From Mycobacterium sp. DL592 (GTDB taxonomy: Bacteria; Actinomycetota; Actinomycetes; Mycobacteriales; Mycobacteriaceae): a stretch of 64,000 bases of DNA. Each line of letters opens with the position of its first letter. Position 1 is the first letter of the stretch. The notes beneath the pieces were generated by a model. It was not told the origin of the DNA and ran no database searches. It saw nothing but the letters and a program-made list of their open reading frames with translations. Shown here in pieces: positions 33,957-43,119 of the stretch. The stretch lies in contig NZ_CP050192.1 of NCBI RefSeq assembly GCF_011694515.1, forward strand, positions 1,743,399 through 1,807,398, written 5' to 3'. The position numbers and the translations under genes were made by a program.

Positions 33957-35402
33957 ATCCTTGACGACCGGGGTGTTCCACCACACCGCCGGCTGTTTGT
34001 CGGCCCACCCGTTGATGGCCTCCAGTTCGGCGGCCAGCGAGACCAGCAGCGGTTCGCTGTTGGCCGGTCCCATCAGCTGGACACCGATCGGCAGACCGTC
34101 GGCGGTGAAACCGGCCGGGATGCTGATCGACGGCCAGCCCAGCACGTTCCACGGGAACGTCACCGGGCACGCGGCGATCATGGCCCGGTCGGTGCCCGTC
34201 GGTCCGAGGTCGTCGAACATCCGCGCCGGGGGCGGCGGCTGCGCGGTGGTCGGCGCCAGCACCACGTCGACGGCGTTGAATATCGCGCCCACCCGGCGCT
34301 GCAGCGCCGGCTCGCTGCGGCGCGCCCAGCGCAGCATCGACCCCGACAACAGTTGCCCCATCCGCAGATTCGCCTCGGTGCGGCGGTCGAAGGTGACGTC
34401 CTCGCCGAGCCGGTCGGCCCACTCCAGCAGCCCGGCGGTCGACCTCGGCAGGAAGCTGAGCGGCAGCCGCAGCCCGTAGTTCGGGTTGCCCGCCATCACG
34501 GTGTGGCCCAGGTCGGTCAGCTGGTCGCCGATGGTCTGCATGGCGGACCGGATCTCGGGGTGCAGCTTGGCGCCGAACACGGTGTAGGGAAACCGGGTGG
34601 ACATCGCGACGCGCAGCGCACCCGGCGCGACACCGACATGGTCGGAGATCCGTACCGGAGGCGGCTGGTGCGGATCGTCTTCGACATTGCCCGAGCAGGC
34701 GTCGAGCACCAGCGCGGCATCGGCGACGGTCCGGGCCAGCACACCGTTGACGGTGATGCCGTTGAACGGCTCGCGCAGCGGCCAGGTCGAGATGCGGCCA
34801 CGCTGCGGCTTGATGCCGACCAGATGTGTCCACGCCGCGGGCACCCGCACACTGCCGGCTCCGTCGGAGCCGATGGCCGCGGCCACCAGGCCGGCGGCCA
34901 CCGCGGCGGCGCTGCCGCCCGAGGAGCCGCCCGGGGTGTGCTTGCGTGACCACGGGTTCCGGGTGTGCCCGAACGCCGGGCCACTGGTGAACGGCCACTG
35001 GCCCAGCTCGCAGCAGTTGGTCTTGCCGACGATCACCGCACCGGCGGCCCGCAGGCGGCGGACCACCTCGGCGTCCTGTGTGGCGGGGCGGATCCGCCCG
35101 GCGGTGCCGAAGGAGGTGGGCACGCCCGCGATGTCGACGTCGTCCTTGACGGCGATCGGAACTCCCAGCAGGGCGGCCTGCTCACCGGCGGCGCGCCGGT
35201 GATCGGCCTCGGCGGCCTCCGCGAGTGCGCTTTCGGTGAGCACCACCCGGAAGGCATTGAGCGTCGACTGGCTGACGGTGATCGCATGCAGGGACCGCCG
35301 TACCAGTTCGGCAGAGGTCACCGCGCCGCTGGCCAACTGGTACAGCTGCTCGGAGACGGTCGGAAACCGTGTCGACCTGCTCGGATTCACATTCACAGAC
35401 AT
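33945..35402 (-). CDS. amiA2: Amidase (AmiA2-like)
   Basis: A 485-residue amidase-signature enzyme. The Ser-cisSer-Lys triad can be read: Lys in VPIAVKDDVDIAG, Ser in TPGGSSGGSAAAVAAG and the nucleophile in IGSDGAGSVRVPAA. It hydrolyses an amide of unknown identity. It sits between era and recO on the opposite strand, as Rv2363 (amiA2) does in M. tuberculosis. It has no signal peptide. Confidence 0.88.
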   Translation of the reverse strand: MSVNVNPSRSTRFPTVSEQLYQLASGAVTSAELVRRSLHAITVSQSTLNAFRVVLTESALAEAAEADHRRAAGEQAALLGVPIAVKDDVDIAGVPTSFGTAGRIRPATQDAEVVRRLRAAGAVIVGKTNCCELGQWPFTSGPAFGHTRNPWSRKHTPGGSSGGSAAAVAAGLVAAAIGSDGAGSVRVPAAWTHLVGIKPQRGRISTWPLREPFNGITVNGVLARTVADAALVLDACSGNVEDDPHQPPPVRISDHVGVAPGALRVAMSTRFPYTVFGAKLHPEIRSAMQTIGDQLTDLGHTVMAGNPNYGLRLPLSFLPRSTAGLLEWADRLGEDVTFDRRTEANLRMGQLLSGSMLRWARRSEPALQRRVGAIFNAVDVVLAPTTAQPPPPARMFDDLGPTGTDRAMIAACPVTFPWNVLGWPSISIPAGFTADGLPIGVQLMGPANSEPLLVSLAAELEAINGWADKQPAVWWNTPVVKDLEA

Positions 35403-35467
35403 CGCGACGTCGAGACTAACGGCGCGGGTCCCTGTGGTTGTCGCATTGCGGTGCGAAACTGGCTTTC

Positions 35468-36289
35468 ATGCGGCTGTACCGGGACCGGGCGGTCGTGCTG
35501 CGCCAGCACAAGCTCGGTGAGGCCGATCGCATCGTCACCTTGCTGACCCGCGACCACGGTCTGGTCCGCGCGGTGGCCAAGGGTGTCCGGCGTACCCGCA
35601 GCAAGTTCGGTTCCCGGCTGGAGCCGTTCGCGCATATCGACGTGCAACTACATCCCGGCCGCAACCTGGACATCGTCACCCAGGTGGTGTCCATCGACGC
35701 GTTCGCCACCGACATCGTCAGCGACTACGGCCGCTACACCTGCGCGTGTGCGGTTCTGGAGACCGCCGAGCGGCTGGCCGGTGAGGAACATGCACCGGCT
35801 CCTGCGCTGCACCGGCTGACCGTCGGGGCGTTGCGGGCGGTCGCCGACGGCGGCCGCCCCCGCGAACTGGTCCTGGACGCCTACCTGTTGCGGGCCATGG
35901 GGATCGCCGGCTGGGCGCCCGCGCTGACCGAATGTGCCCGCTGCGCGGCGCCGGGACCGCATCGCGCGTTCCACATCGGTGCAGGTGGCAGCGTATGCAT
36001 ACACTGCAGGCCGTCCGGGTCGACGACCCCGCCGCAGGCGGTGCTGGAACTGATGTCGGCACTGCACGACGGTGACTGGGAGGTGGCGGAGGCCTCGACG
36101 CCGTCGCATCGCAGCCATGCCAGCGGCTTGGTCGCTGCTCACCTGCAGTGGCACCTGGAACGCCAGCTGCGAACGCTGCCATTGGTGGAGCGCGTCTACC
36201 GGCAGCCCGCTACCCACGGTAAGGAGATGTTCAGGCAGGATGTGCCCCATGGCGATGAACCGGGTGACCAGCTCGTGGCGGGGGGCTAA
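35468..36289 (+). CDS. recO: DNA repair protein RecO
   Basis: A 273-residue recombination mediator. The OB fold ([20 protein letters not shown]) is followed by a helical domain with a zinc site, CARCAAPG and CIHC. RecO helps load RecA with RecR. The start is the ATG at 35468; an in-frame ATG 30 bases earlier adds MSHCGAKLAF without family support. Its 3' end overlaps the start of uppS by about 40 bases. Confidence 0.93.
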   Translation: MRLYRDRAVVLRQHKLGEADRIVTLLTRDHGLVRAVAKGVRRTRSKFGSRLEPFAHIDVQLHPGRNLDIVTQVVSIDAFATDIVSDYGRYTCACAVLETAERLAGEEHAPAPALHRLTVGALRAVADGGRPRELVLDAYLLRAMGIAGWAPALTECARCAAPGPHRAFHIGAGGSVCIHCRPSGSTTPPQAVLELMSALHDGDWEVAEASTPSHRSHASGLVAAHLQWHLERQLRTLPLVERVYRQPATHGKEMFRQDVPHGDEPGDQLVAGG

Positions 36290-37163
36290 CCGCAGGCGGA
36301 AGGAACAATTCCCCCAGCTGCCCCCGGCGCCCGACGATTACCCGACGTTCCCCGACACTTCGAGCTGGCCGGTTGTTTTTCCGGCGTTGCCTCCGGCGCC
36401 GGATGGCGGCCCGTGCAGGCCGCCTCAGCACACCTCCAAGGCGGTGCCGCCGGCGATCCCCGCCGACCAGATGCCCAAGCACGTCGCCGTGGTGATGGAC
36501 GGCAACGGCCGCTGGGCCACTCAGCGGGGGCTCAGTCGCACCGAGGGCCACAAGATGGGCGAGGCGGTGCTCATCGACATCACCTGCGGGGCCATCGAGA
36601 TCGGCATCAAACATCTGACCGTGTATGCGTTCTCCACCGAGAACTGGCGCCGCAGCGCCGACGAGGTCCGCTTCCTGATGGGGTTCAACCGCGAGGTGGT
36701 GCGCCGTCGCCGCGAGAACCTCGACATCATGGGTGTGCAGATGCGCTGGGTGGGTTCGCGGGCGCGGATGTGGCGCAGCGTCATCAAGGAATTCGACATC
36801 GCCGAGAACATGACGACCGACAACGACGTCATCACCGTCAACTACTGCGTCAACTACGGCGGCCGGGCCGAAATCGCCGAAGCCGCAAAGCAGATCGCGC
36901 GCGACGCGGCCGCCGGCCGGATCGACCCGGAGCGCGTGGACGAGACCACGATCTCCGAGCACCTGCACCGCCCCGACATCCCCGATGTCGACCTGTTCAT
37001 CCGGACATCGGGGGAGCAGCGGTCCAGCAACTTCATGCTGTGGCAGGCCGCCTACGCCGAATACGTCTTCCAGGACAAGCTGTGGCCGGACTACGACCGC
37101 CGCGACCTGTGGGCGGCGTGCGAAGAGTACGCCGAACGTAACCGGCGCTTCGGGCGCGCCTAG
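36249..37163 (+). CDS. uppS: Decaprenyl diphosphate synthase (UppS family, Rv2361c-like)
   Basis: A cis-prenyltransferase of about 304 residues that makes the decaprenyl lipid carrier for cell-wall synthesis. Conserved regions include [10 protein letters not shown] (catalytic Asp), [14 protein letters not shown] and [15 protein letters not shown] proline-rich N-terminal extension ([18 protein letters not shown]) is shared with the M. tuberculosis long-chain enzyme. In-frame ATGs at 36240, 36249 and 36255 are possible starts; all overlap recO. It is translationally linked to recO and followed three bases later by the Rv2360c-like gene. Confidence 0.92.
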   Translation: MAMNRVTSSWRGANRRRKEQFPQLPPAPDDYPTFPDTSSWPVVFPALPPAPDGGPCRPPQHTSKAVPPAIPADQMPKHVAVVMDGNGRWATQRGLSRTEGHKMGEAVLIDITCGAIEIGIKHLTVYAFSTENWRRSADEVRFLMGFNREVVRRRRENLDIMGVQMRWVGSRARMWRSVIKEFDIAENMTTDNDVITVNYCVNYGGRAEIAEAAKQIARDAAAGRIDPERVDETTISEHLHRPDIPDVDLFIRTSGEQRSSNFMLWQAAYAEYVFQDKLWPDYDRRDLWAACEEYAERNRRFGRA

Positions 37164-37166
37164 CCC

Positions 37167-37553
37167 GTGGCTCTCGCCGAACGTCTTGCCGAGGCACTCA
37201 CCGACGTCATGCCCGTCGAGGTCGAGGAGGACGGCGCGCTGACGGTGCGCCACGACGGCACGTTCGCCTCGCTGCGGACGGTCACGATCGCCGAGGACAT
37301 CGTGATGGTGTCGGTGACCCAGGTGCTTGCCTGGGATCTGCCACTGACCGCCGATTTACGCAAACGCGTTGCCGCCCAAGCACAGTCGACGATGCTGGGA
37401 ACGGTGACGCTGGTCGAGCAGCCGGGCAAGCGCGGTGATGTGATGCTGCGCTACAACTTTCCCGGTGACGGCCTGGAGAATCATGCGTTGAGCACGCTGG
37501 TGTTGATGGTGCTCGCCGGCGGGGTCGACGCGCGGGCCGCTCTGACCGGCTAG
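37167..37553 (+). CDS. Conserved hypothetical protein (Rv2360c-like, YbjN-like fold)
   Basis: A 128-residue soluble protein, GTG start, three bases after uppS. The alternating pattern (LTVRHDGTFASLRTVTIAED, then LRYNFPGDGLENHALSTLVL) resembles the YbjN/type III chaperone-like fold, but I cannot assign a function. Its place after uppS and convergent with zur equals Rv2360c in M. tuberculosis. Its stop overlaps the zur stop by four bases. Confidence 0.7.
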   Translation: MALAERLAEALTDVMPVEVEEDGALTVRHDGTFASLRTVTIAEDIVMVSVTQVLAWDLPLTADLRKRVAAQAQSTMLGTVTLVEQPGKRGDVMLRYNFPGDGLENHALSTLVLMVLAGGVDARAALTG

Positions 37554-37966
37554 GGCGTGCAGTCGGCGCAGGTCCCGAACAACTCGATGGTGTGATTGAC
37601 ATCGGAAAAGCCGTGCGCCTGAGCAACTTCGGCGGCCCATGCCTCGACCTCGCGGCCGCTGACCTCCACCGTCGAGCCGCAGTGCCGACACACGAGGTGG
37701 TGGTGGTGATGTGGCGCCGAGCAGCGCCGGTACATCGACTCACCGGTATCGGTGCGGACCATGTCCACCAGGTCGGCCGACGACAGTGACTGCAGTGTGC
37801 GATAGACCGTCGTCAGGCCGATGTTTTCGCCGCGGCGGCGAAGCTCGTCGTGCAGATCCTGGGCCGAGCGGAATTCCTCGACGGAGTCGAGCAGGGCGAT
37901 GATGGCCGCCCGCTGGCGGGTGGCGCGCACGCCTGCTCCGGCGGAGCGCACCTCGGCCTTGGTCAC
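37550..37966 (-). CDS. zur: Zinc uptake regulator Zur (FurB)
   Basis: A 138-residue Fur-family repressor. The winged helix (TRQRAAIIALLDSVEEFRSA, GLTTVYRTLQSL) precedes a metal-binding domain with HHHHH, CRHC and a C-terminal CADC, the structural zinc cysteines. In mycobacteria it represses zinc uptake and alternative ribosomal protein genes when zinc is plentiful. The GTG at 37966 overlaps the smtB stop (GTGA), so both are expressed from the zinc-responsive smtB promoter. Confidence 0.92.
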   Translation of the reverse strand: MTKAEVRSAGAGVRATRQRAAIIALLDSVEEFRSAQDLHDELRRRGENIGLTTVYRTLQSLSSADLVDMVRTDTGESMYRRCSAPHHHHHLVCRHCGSTVEVSGREVEAWAAEVAQAHGFSDVNHTIELFGTCADCTP

Positions 37967-38298
37967 GCGTGGTCCTCGCCGGAGTGGGTGATCGCAGCGA
38001 CGACGATCTCGGCCAGGTGATGGTCGACGAGCCGGTACATCACTTCGCGTCCGGACCGTTCGCCGGCGACGACACCCGCGGCCTTGAGGATCCGCAGGTG
38101 CTGGCTGACCAGCGGCTGCGGCACGTCCAGGGCGTCGACGAGCTCGTGCACGCAACGCTGAGACTCGCGCAGCTGCATCACGATGGCGATGCGCACCGGC
38201 GCGGCCAGCGCCCGGAGCAACTCACCGGCGCGGTCCAGCAGGTCGGCGGGCAGTTGCGGCGATGCATCGACATCAGTCCAATTGGAAACGGTTTTCAT
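37963..38298 (-). CDS. smtB: Zinc-responsive ArsR repressor SmtB
   Basis: A 111-residue ArsR/SmtB regulator. The helix-turn-helix is VPQPLVSQHLRILKAAGVV, and the C-terminal helix DHHLAEIVVAAITHSGEDH carries the alpha-5 zinc-binding Asp/His residues. It represses the smtB-zur operon until zinc binds, after which Zur accumulates. I choose the ATG at 38298; an ATG at 38316 would overlap the operator-like palindrome. Confidence 0.9.
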   Translation of the reverse strand: MKTVSNWTDVDASPQLPADLLDRAGELLRALAAPVRIAIVMQLRESQRCVHELVDALDVPQPLVSQHLRILKAAGVVAGERSGREVMYRLVDHHLAEIVVAAITHSGEDHA

Positions 38299-38307
38299 AT
38301 AGCACCC

Positions 38308-38335
38308 AGAATACATGCGCAGTTGTGCATTTCAA
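38308..38335 (-). promoter_or_regulatory. smtB-zur promoter with operator in the spacer
   Basis: On the minus strand TTGAAA (38335-38330) and TATTCT (38313-38308) are separated by 16 bases. The spacer edge holds ATGCGCAGTTGTGCAT (38315-38330 on the plus strand), an inverted repeat with one mismatch per 7-bp arm. The minus-10 box lies nine bases before the ATG, so the leader is very short. A repressor there would directly block RNA polymerase; SmtB itself is the likely binder. Confidence 0.65.
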
Positions 38336-38382
38336 CGACGGCGCACAACCGCCGGGCAAACAAGGCGGCATCCGCGGGTCGC

Positions 38383-38388
38383 TAGGCT
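38383..38388 (+). promoter_or_regulatory. Minus-10 element of glyS
   Basis: TAGGCT fits TANNNT and lies 49 bases before the glyS GTG. The same hexamer precedes tRNA-Asn at 45773. AAAGGAG at 38414-38420 is the glyS ribosome site. Confidence 0.5.
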
Positions 38389-38431
38389 AGGGAACTATTG
38401 CCCACCGACAGACAAAGGAGTGACACCCATC

Positions 38432-39814
38432 GTGGCGTCCGTGATCGATAGCGTCGTCAACCTCGCCAAGCGGCGTGGCCTGGTCTACCAGTCCGGCGAG
38501 ATCTATGGCGGCACCAAGTCTGCGTGGGATTACGGCCCGCTGGGCGTCGAACTTAAGGAGAACATCAAGCGGCAGTGGTGGCGGTCGGTGGTCACCAGTC
38601 GCGACGACGTCGTCGGCCTGGACAGCTCGATCATCCTGCCGCGCGAGGTGTGGGTGGCCTCCGGCCACGTCGAGGTCTTCAACGACCCGCTCGTCGAGTG
38701 CCTGAACTGCCACAAGCGGCACCGCCAGGACCACATGCAGGAGGCCTACGCCGAGAAGAAGGGCCTTTCAGACCCTGACTCGGTGCCGATGGCCGACATC
38801 ACCTGCCCCGACTGCGGCACCAAAGGGCAGTGGACCGAGCCGCGCGACTTCAACATGATGCTCAAGACCTACCTCGGCCCGATCGAGACCGAGGAGGGCC
38901 TGCACTACCTGCGCCCCGAGACCGCACAGGGCATCTTCGTCAACTTCGCCAACGTGGTCACCACCTCGCGCAAGAAGCCGCCGTTCGGCATCGGCCAGAT
39001 CGGCAAGAGCTTCCGCAACGAGATCACCCCCGGCAACTTCATCTTCCGCACCCGCGAATTCGAGCAGATGGAGATGGAGTTCTTCGTCGAGCCCGACACC
39101 GCGCGCGACTGGCACCAGTACTGGATCGACACCCGCCTGCAGTGGTATATCGACCTCGGCATCGAGCCGGAGAACCTGCGGCTGTTCGAGCATCCCAAGG
39201 AGAAGCTGTCGCACTACTCCGATCGCACCGTCGACATCGAGTACAAGTTCGGCTTCCAGGGCAACCCGTGGGGTGAGCTTGAAGGCATCGCGAATCGCAC
39301 CGATTTCGACCTCAAGACGCATTCGCAGCACTCCGGTACCGACCTGTCGTTCTACGACCAGGCCAACGACATCCGTTACGTCCCCTACGTCATCGAACCC
39401 GCAGCGGGACTTACCCGTTCGTTCATGGCCTTCCTGGTCGACGCCTACGCCGAGGACGAGGCGCCCAATGCCAAGGGTGGGGTGGACAAGCGCACGGTGC
39501 TGCGCCTGGATTCGCGGCTGGCGCCGGTAAAGGCGGCAGTGCTACCGCTGTCGCGGCACGCCGACCTGACACCGAAGGCCAAGGACCTGGCCGCCGAGCT
39601 GCGCAAGTATTGGAATATCGAGTTCGACGACGCCGGCGCGATCGGGCGGCGCTACCGCCGCCAGGACGAGATCGGCACACCCTATTGCGTCACAGTCGAT
39701 TTCGACACGCTCGAGGATTACGCGGTCACGGTGCGTGAGCGCGACCACATGACCCAGGAGCGCATCGGTATCGACTCGGTGGTCGACTACCTGGCGACGC
39801 GGCTGAAGGGCTAG
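38432..39814 (+). CDS. glyS: Glycyl-tRNA synthetase
   Basis: A 460-residue class II homodimeric glycyl-tRNA synthetase. The opening [18 protein letters not shown] is diagnostic. Motif 2 ([19 protein letters not shown]) and the glycine-specific [11 protein letters not shown] are intact. A zinc-type insertion has CLNCHKRH and CPDCG. The GTG at 38432 is preferred with AAAGGAG upstream; a GTG at 38420 is in frame. The last codons overlap the convergent TPM gene by four bases. Confidence 0.94.
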   Translation: MASVIDSVVNLAKRRGLVYQSGEIYGGTKSAWDYGPLGVELKENIKRQWWRSVVTSRDDVVGLDSSIILPREVWVASGHVEVFNDPLVECLNCHKRHRQDHMQEAYAEKKGLSDPDSVPMADITCPDCGTKGQWTEPRDFNMMLKTYLGPIETEEGLHYLRPETAQGIFVNFANVVTTSRKKPPFGIGQIGKSFRNEITPGNFIFRTREFEQMEMEFFVEPDTARDWHQYWIDTRLQWYIDLGIEPENLRLFEHPKEKLSHYSDRTVDIEYKFGFQGNPWGELEGIANRTDFDLKTHSQHSGTDLSFYDQANDIRYVPYVIEPAAGLTRSFMAFLVDAYAEDEAPNAKGGVDKRTVLRLDSRLAPVKAAVLPLSRHADLTPKAKDLAAELRKYWNIEFDDAGAIGRRYRRQDEIGTPYCVTVDFDTLEDYAVTVRERDHMTQERIGIDSVVDYLATRLKG

Positions 39815-41829
39815 AACCGCCCGCCACCGCCGAGCATGCCGCCCCCGGACGAGCCCTGGGAGCCGCCGTAGGTGGTCGACGTCCAGCCGCCGCCACCGCC
39901 GAAGCCGCCGCCGCGCGAGCCGCCGGACAGGATGTTGCCGAGGATGATGCCGCCGATCACCGCGCCCATGTCCGACGAACGGCCAACGCCGCCATAGCGA
40001 TTCATGTAGGCGCGCTGGGCCACCTGCACGTCGTTGTTGGCCAGCTGCTGGGCTTGGGCGGCCAACAGTGACGCGCCGTTCGCGTGCGCGATGGCCTCGG
40101 TGATGTTGGACTTCTGCTTGGACTGGGCGGCCTCTAGTTGCCGCACCGCCTCGTTGAGCCGGGTACGTGCCTCCGGGCCGATGCTGCCGCGGCGGGTGTC
40201 GACGTAGTCCGACACCGAACGCACCCGCGACTGCGCGGTGAACAGGGCCTGGTCGTAGGACCGGCTGAGCCGCTCGGCGGCCTCCCGCTCCTCGGCCACC
40301 GCGGCCAGCAACCGGTCCAGGTGCGCGTCGGCCTCGGTCAGTTGGGTGAACGCGCCGAGCGGGTCGGCCGCGCCGGTGCTCTGGGCCGCGGTGACCGCCT
40401 TCACCGCGACGTCGCGCGCGGCGGACAGTTCGGGGGCGTTGGCCAGCTCGCCCTGGGCCAGTTGGGCAGCGGCCTGGTTGATGCCGTTCTGGATGTCGGC
40501 GATCGCCGCGGGCAGGGTGCTCACCGCTTTGCGGATGTCGCTGGCCGCGCTGTCCACCGCGTCGAGCATCGACGTCGCTTGCTGCAGAGCCGATTCCGCA
40601 CCGCGAACCGAGTCGACCAGTTCGGACTGCTTACCGGCCACCGGCTTGGCCACCAGCTCGCGGCCGCGGGAGATCGACTCGTCGGCGAAGGCCACCCGCT
40701 CCTTGGCCGCATTGACGTTGCGGGCCACCGACGCCAGGGCCGAGTCGGCGAACTCGCTGTGCAGCTGGGTCAGTTTCTGCTGCGAGGGTTCGATACGCGC
40801 GGTGACGTCGACCAGCTGCTGGGTCAGCGCGTCGAGGCGGTCCGGTGCGTTGATCACCAGATCGCGCAGCTGGTGGAACGACTGGGTCTGGGTGTCGAGT
40901 TCACGGTTGGCCCTGGCCGCGGCGACGACCACCCGGGTCAGCAGGTCCCGGCGCTCGGTCGGGGTTTCGGGGACGTCGTCGTCGAGCTGCTGGCGCACGT
41001 TGAACGCCTGCTTGAGGGTGATCCGGGCGTTCTCGACGGCCTTGGCAAACGGCTCGGTGTCCTTCGGGCCGAATTCCTCGACGGCCAAATCCAGTTCGTT
41101 GCTGCTGGTGCGGACGGCGTTGTCGACGTCGACGACGATCGAGCGGGACAGCTCGTCGAGAGCGTCGATCGGCACGGTGGCCAGTGCATTCGGATCGGTC
41201 GGATCGACCCGCTTGGCTGCCGCGACTTCGGCTTCGTGGCGCTTGCGCTTGCGATGCCGGCTCCACAGGATCAGCAGCGCCACGGCCAGCACCAGGATCG
41301 CCGCGATGATCAGCACCGGCACCCACGAAATGCTGGCCGCCGCCGTGCCGCCGCCGGCCGCTCCGAGCGTGCCCAGGGCGTTGGCGGCGGCGATCGCCGA
41401 GCCCGCCCAGTCGTTGGAGCGGAGGGCAGGCTCGATCCGGTCCCGGCGGATGTCGTCGACCTTGGTGGAGCTGCCGCCTGCCGCCGCCGAAGGCACCAGG
41501 AACGAATACGACCGGTCCTGGGTGGCCACCGCGAGGATGGCGTCCTCATCCCCCAGATCGCTGATTCGGCGGGTGTCCTGCGCCCACGACATGGCGCCCT
41601 TGGGCGCGAACGAATCCACGAAGACGACCCACAGCCGTACGTGCCGGTCGGCGTAGAGCTGATCGACGGCCTTCTGCACATCGGTGATCTGCTTGTCGGA
41701 GAGCACGCCCGCGTTGTCGGTGACGTAGTCGGGCAACCGGAACGGCGGCTCGGCGGTGGCGGCCGGTGCCACCAGGGTCGCGGCCGCCACGATGACGGCG
41801 AGCAGGCTGAGCAGACGAGCGATGCGCAT
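39811..41829 (-). CDS. TPM-domain membrane protein (Rv2345-like)
   Basis: A 672-residue envelope protein. A signal peptide (residues 1-26, ending ATAEPP) precedes a TPM domain (about 30-150, [20 protein letters not shown]) and one membrane helix (about 165-187). A long alpha-helical region with heptad-like Ala/Leu/Gln content follows to about 590, then a Gly/Ser-rich tail ending [14 protein letters not shown] domains occur in photosystem repair factors and bacterial envelope proteins. The long coiled region facing the cytoplasm suggests a scaffold role. It matches Rv2345 by architecture and by its divergent position to dgt. Function is unproven. Confidence 0.85.
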   Translation of the reverse strand: MRIARLLSLLAVIVAAATLVAPAATAEPPFRLPDYVTDNAGVLSDKQITDVQKAVDQLYADRHVRLWVVFVDSFAPKGAMSWAQDTRRISDLGDEDAILAVATQDRSYSFLVPSAAAGGSSTKVDDIRRDRIEPALRSNDWAGSAIAAANALGTLGAAGGGTAAASISWVPVLIIAAILVLAVALLILWSRHRKRKRHEAEVAAAKRVDPTDPNALATVPIDALDELSRSIVVDVDNAVRTSSNELDLAVEEFGPKDTEPFAKAVENARITLKQAFNVRQQLDDDVPETPTERRDLLTRVVVAAARANRELDTQTQSFHQLRDLVINAPDRLDALTQQLVDVTARIEPSQQKLTQLHSEFADSALASVARNVNAAKERVAFADESISRGRELVAKPVAGKQSELVDSVRGAESALQQATSMLDAVDSAASDIRKAVSTLPAAIADIQNGINQAAAQLAQGELANAPELSAARDVAVKAVTAAQSTGAADPLGAFTQLTEADAHLDRLLAAVAEEREAAERLSRSYDQALFTAQSRVRSVSDYVDTRRGSIGPEARTRLNEAVRQLEAAQSKQKSNITEAIAHANGASLLAAQAQQLANNDVQVAQRAYMNRYGGVGRSSDMGAVIGGIILGNILSGGSRGGGFGGGGGWTSTTYGGSQGSSGGGMLGGGGRF

Positions 41830-41862
41830 GAGGGTCAAATGTAGCTGGCAGACTGTGCCTCG

Positions 41863-43110
41863 GTGACGACGAATCAGCAGGGCCGCTATGACGAGGCCGA
41901 TCACGAACGGGTGGTGACCGAGCCACCCAAGGCGGCGGGGCTGCCCGGGACCAGTGCCGAGCATCGCAGCGAGTTCGCCCGGGACCGGGCCCGCGTGCTG
42001 CACTGCGCTGCGCTGCGCCGGCTGGCCGACAAGACCCAGGTGGTCGGGCCGCGGGAAAGCGAGAACCCGCGCACCCGGCTGACCCATTCGCTCGAGGTCG
42101 CCCAGATCGGCCGGGGTATGGCCATCCCGCTGGGCTGCGACCCCGACCTGGTCGACATGGCCGGGCTGGCCCACGACATCGGGCACCCGCCCTACGGGCA
42201 CAACGGCGAACGCGCCCTCGACGAGTTCGCCGCCTCGTGCGGCGGTTTCGAGGGCAACGCACAGAACTTCCGCATCCTGACCCGCATCGAGCCGAAAGTG
42301 CTTGACGCCCAAGGGCGCAGCGTCGGTCTCAACCTGACCCGCGCGGGGCTGGACGCGGTGACGAAGTACCCGTGGTTCCGCGGTGAGCGTGGCCGCAAGT
42401 TCGGTTTCTACGAAGACGACCGCGAACTGGCCGACTGGGTGCGTGGCGGCCTGCCCGAGCAGCGGCCGTGCCTGGAGTCTCAGGTGATGGACTGGGCCGA
42501 CGACGTGGCCTATTCGGTGCACGACGTCGAGGACGGCGTGGTCTCGGGCCGCATCGACCTGCGCGTCCTCGCCGACGACGACGCCGCCGCGACGCTGGCC
42601 CGGCTGGGGGAGTCGGACACCATCGCCGCCGACGATCTGGAGGAGGCCGCCGGGCGGCTGTCCCGGTTGCCGGTGGTCGCCGCCGTCGGCAAATACGACG
42701 GGACCCTGACCGCGTCGGTGGCCCTCAAGCGGCTGACCAGCGAGCTGGTGGGCCGGTTCGCCTCGGCCGCGATCGCGCTGACCCACCAGACCGCCGGGCC
42801 GCAACCGCTGGTGCGCTACCAGGCCGACCTTGCGGTGCCCGCCACCGTGCGCGCTGAAGTCGTGGTGCTCAAGACGCTTGCGCTGCAATTCATCATGTCC
42901 GATCCGCGGCACCTGGAACTGCAGGCCCGCCAGCGCGATCGCATCCACGCGGTGGCGCACTGGCTGCTGGCCGGAGCGCCCGCGACGCTGGATGCCATCT
43001 TCGTCCCGGCCTTCAACGACGCCGCCGACGACGGCGCTCGGATGCGGGTCGTCGTCGACCAGATCGCCTCCTACACCGAGGGCAGGCTCGAGCGGATCGT
43101 GGCGCTCTAG
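41863..43110 (+). CDS. dgt: dGTP triphosphohydrolase-like protein (Dgt)
   Basis: A 415-residue HD-superfamily enzyme that removes triphosphate from dNTPs. Metal ligands are visible in [27 protein letters not shown] and the later YSVHDVEDG. The GTG start is 34 bases from the divergent TPM gene. dnaG follows directly, a pairing that joins nucleotide pools with primer synthesis in actinobacteria (Rv2344c-Rv2343c). Confidence 0.92.
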   Translation: MTTNQQGRYDEADHERVVTEPPKAAGLPGTSAEHRSEFARDRARVLHCAALRRLADKTQVVGPRESENPRTRLTHSLEVAQIGRGMAIPLGCDPDLVDMAGLAHDIGHPPYGHNGERALDEFAASCGGFEGNAQNFRILTRIEPKVLDAQGRSVGLNLTRAGLDAVTKYPWFRGERGRKFGFYEDDRELADWVRGGLPEQRPCLESQVMDWADDVAYSVHDVEDGVVSGRIDLRVLADDDAAATLARLGESDTIAADDLEEAAGRLSRLPVVAAVGKYDGTLTASVALKRLTSELVGRFASAAIALTHQTAGPQPLVRYQADLAVPATVRAEVVVLKTLALQFIMSDPRHLELQARQRDRIHAVAHWLLAGAPATLDAIFVPAFNDAADDGARMRVVVDQIASYTEGRLERIVAL

Positions 43111-43113
43111 ACT
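43108..43113 (+). promoter_or_regulatory. Possible minus-10 element for dnaG
   Basis: TAGACT overlaps the dgt stop and lies six bases before the ATG at 43120. If used, the dnaG mRNA is leaderless and starts at that ATG rather than at the GTG at 43114. Confidence 0.35.
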
Positions 43114-43119
43114 GTGCCG

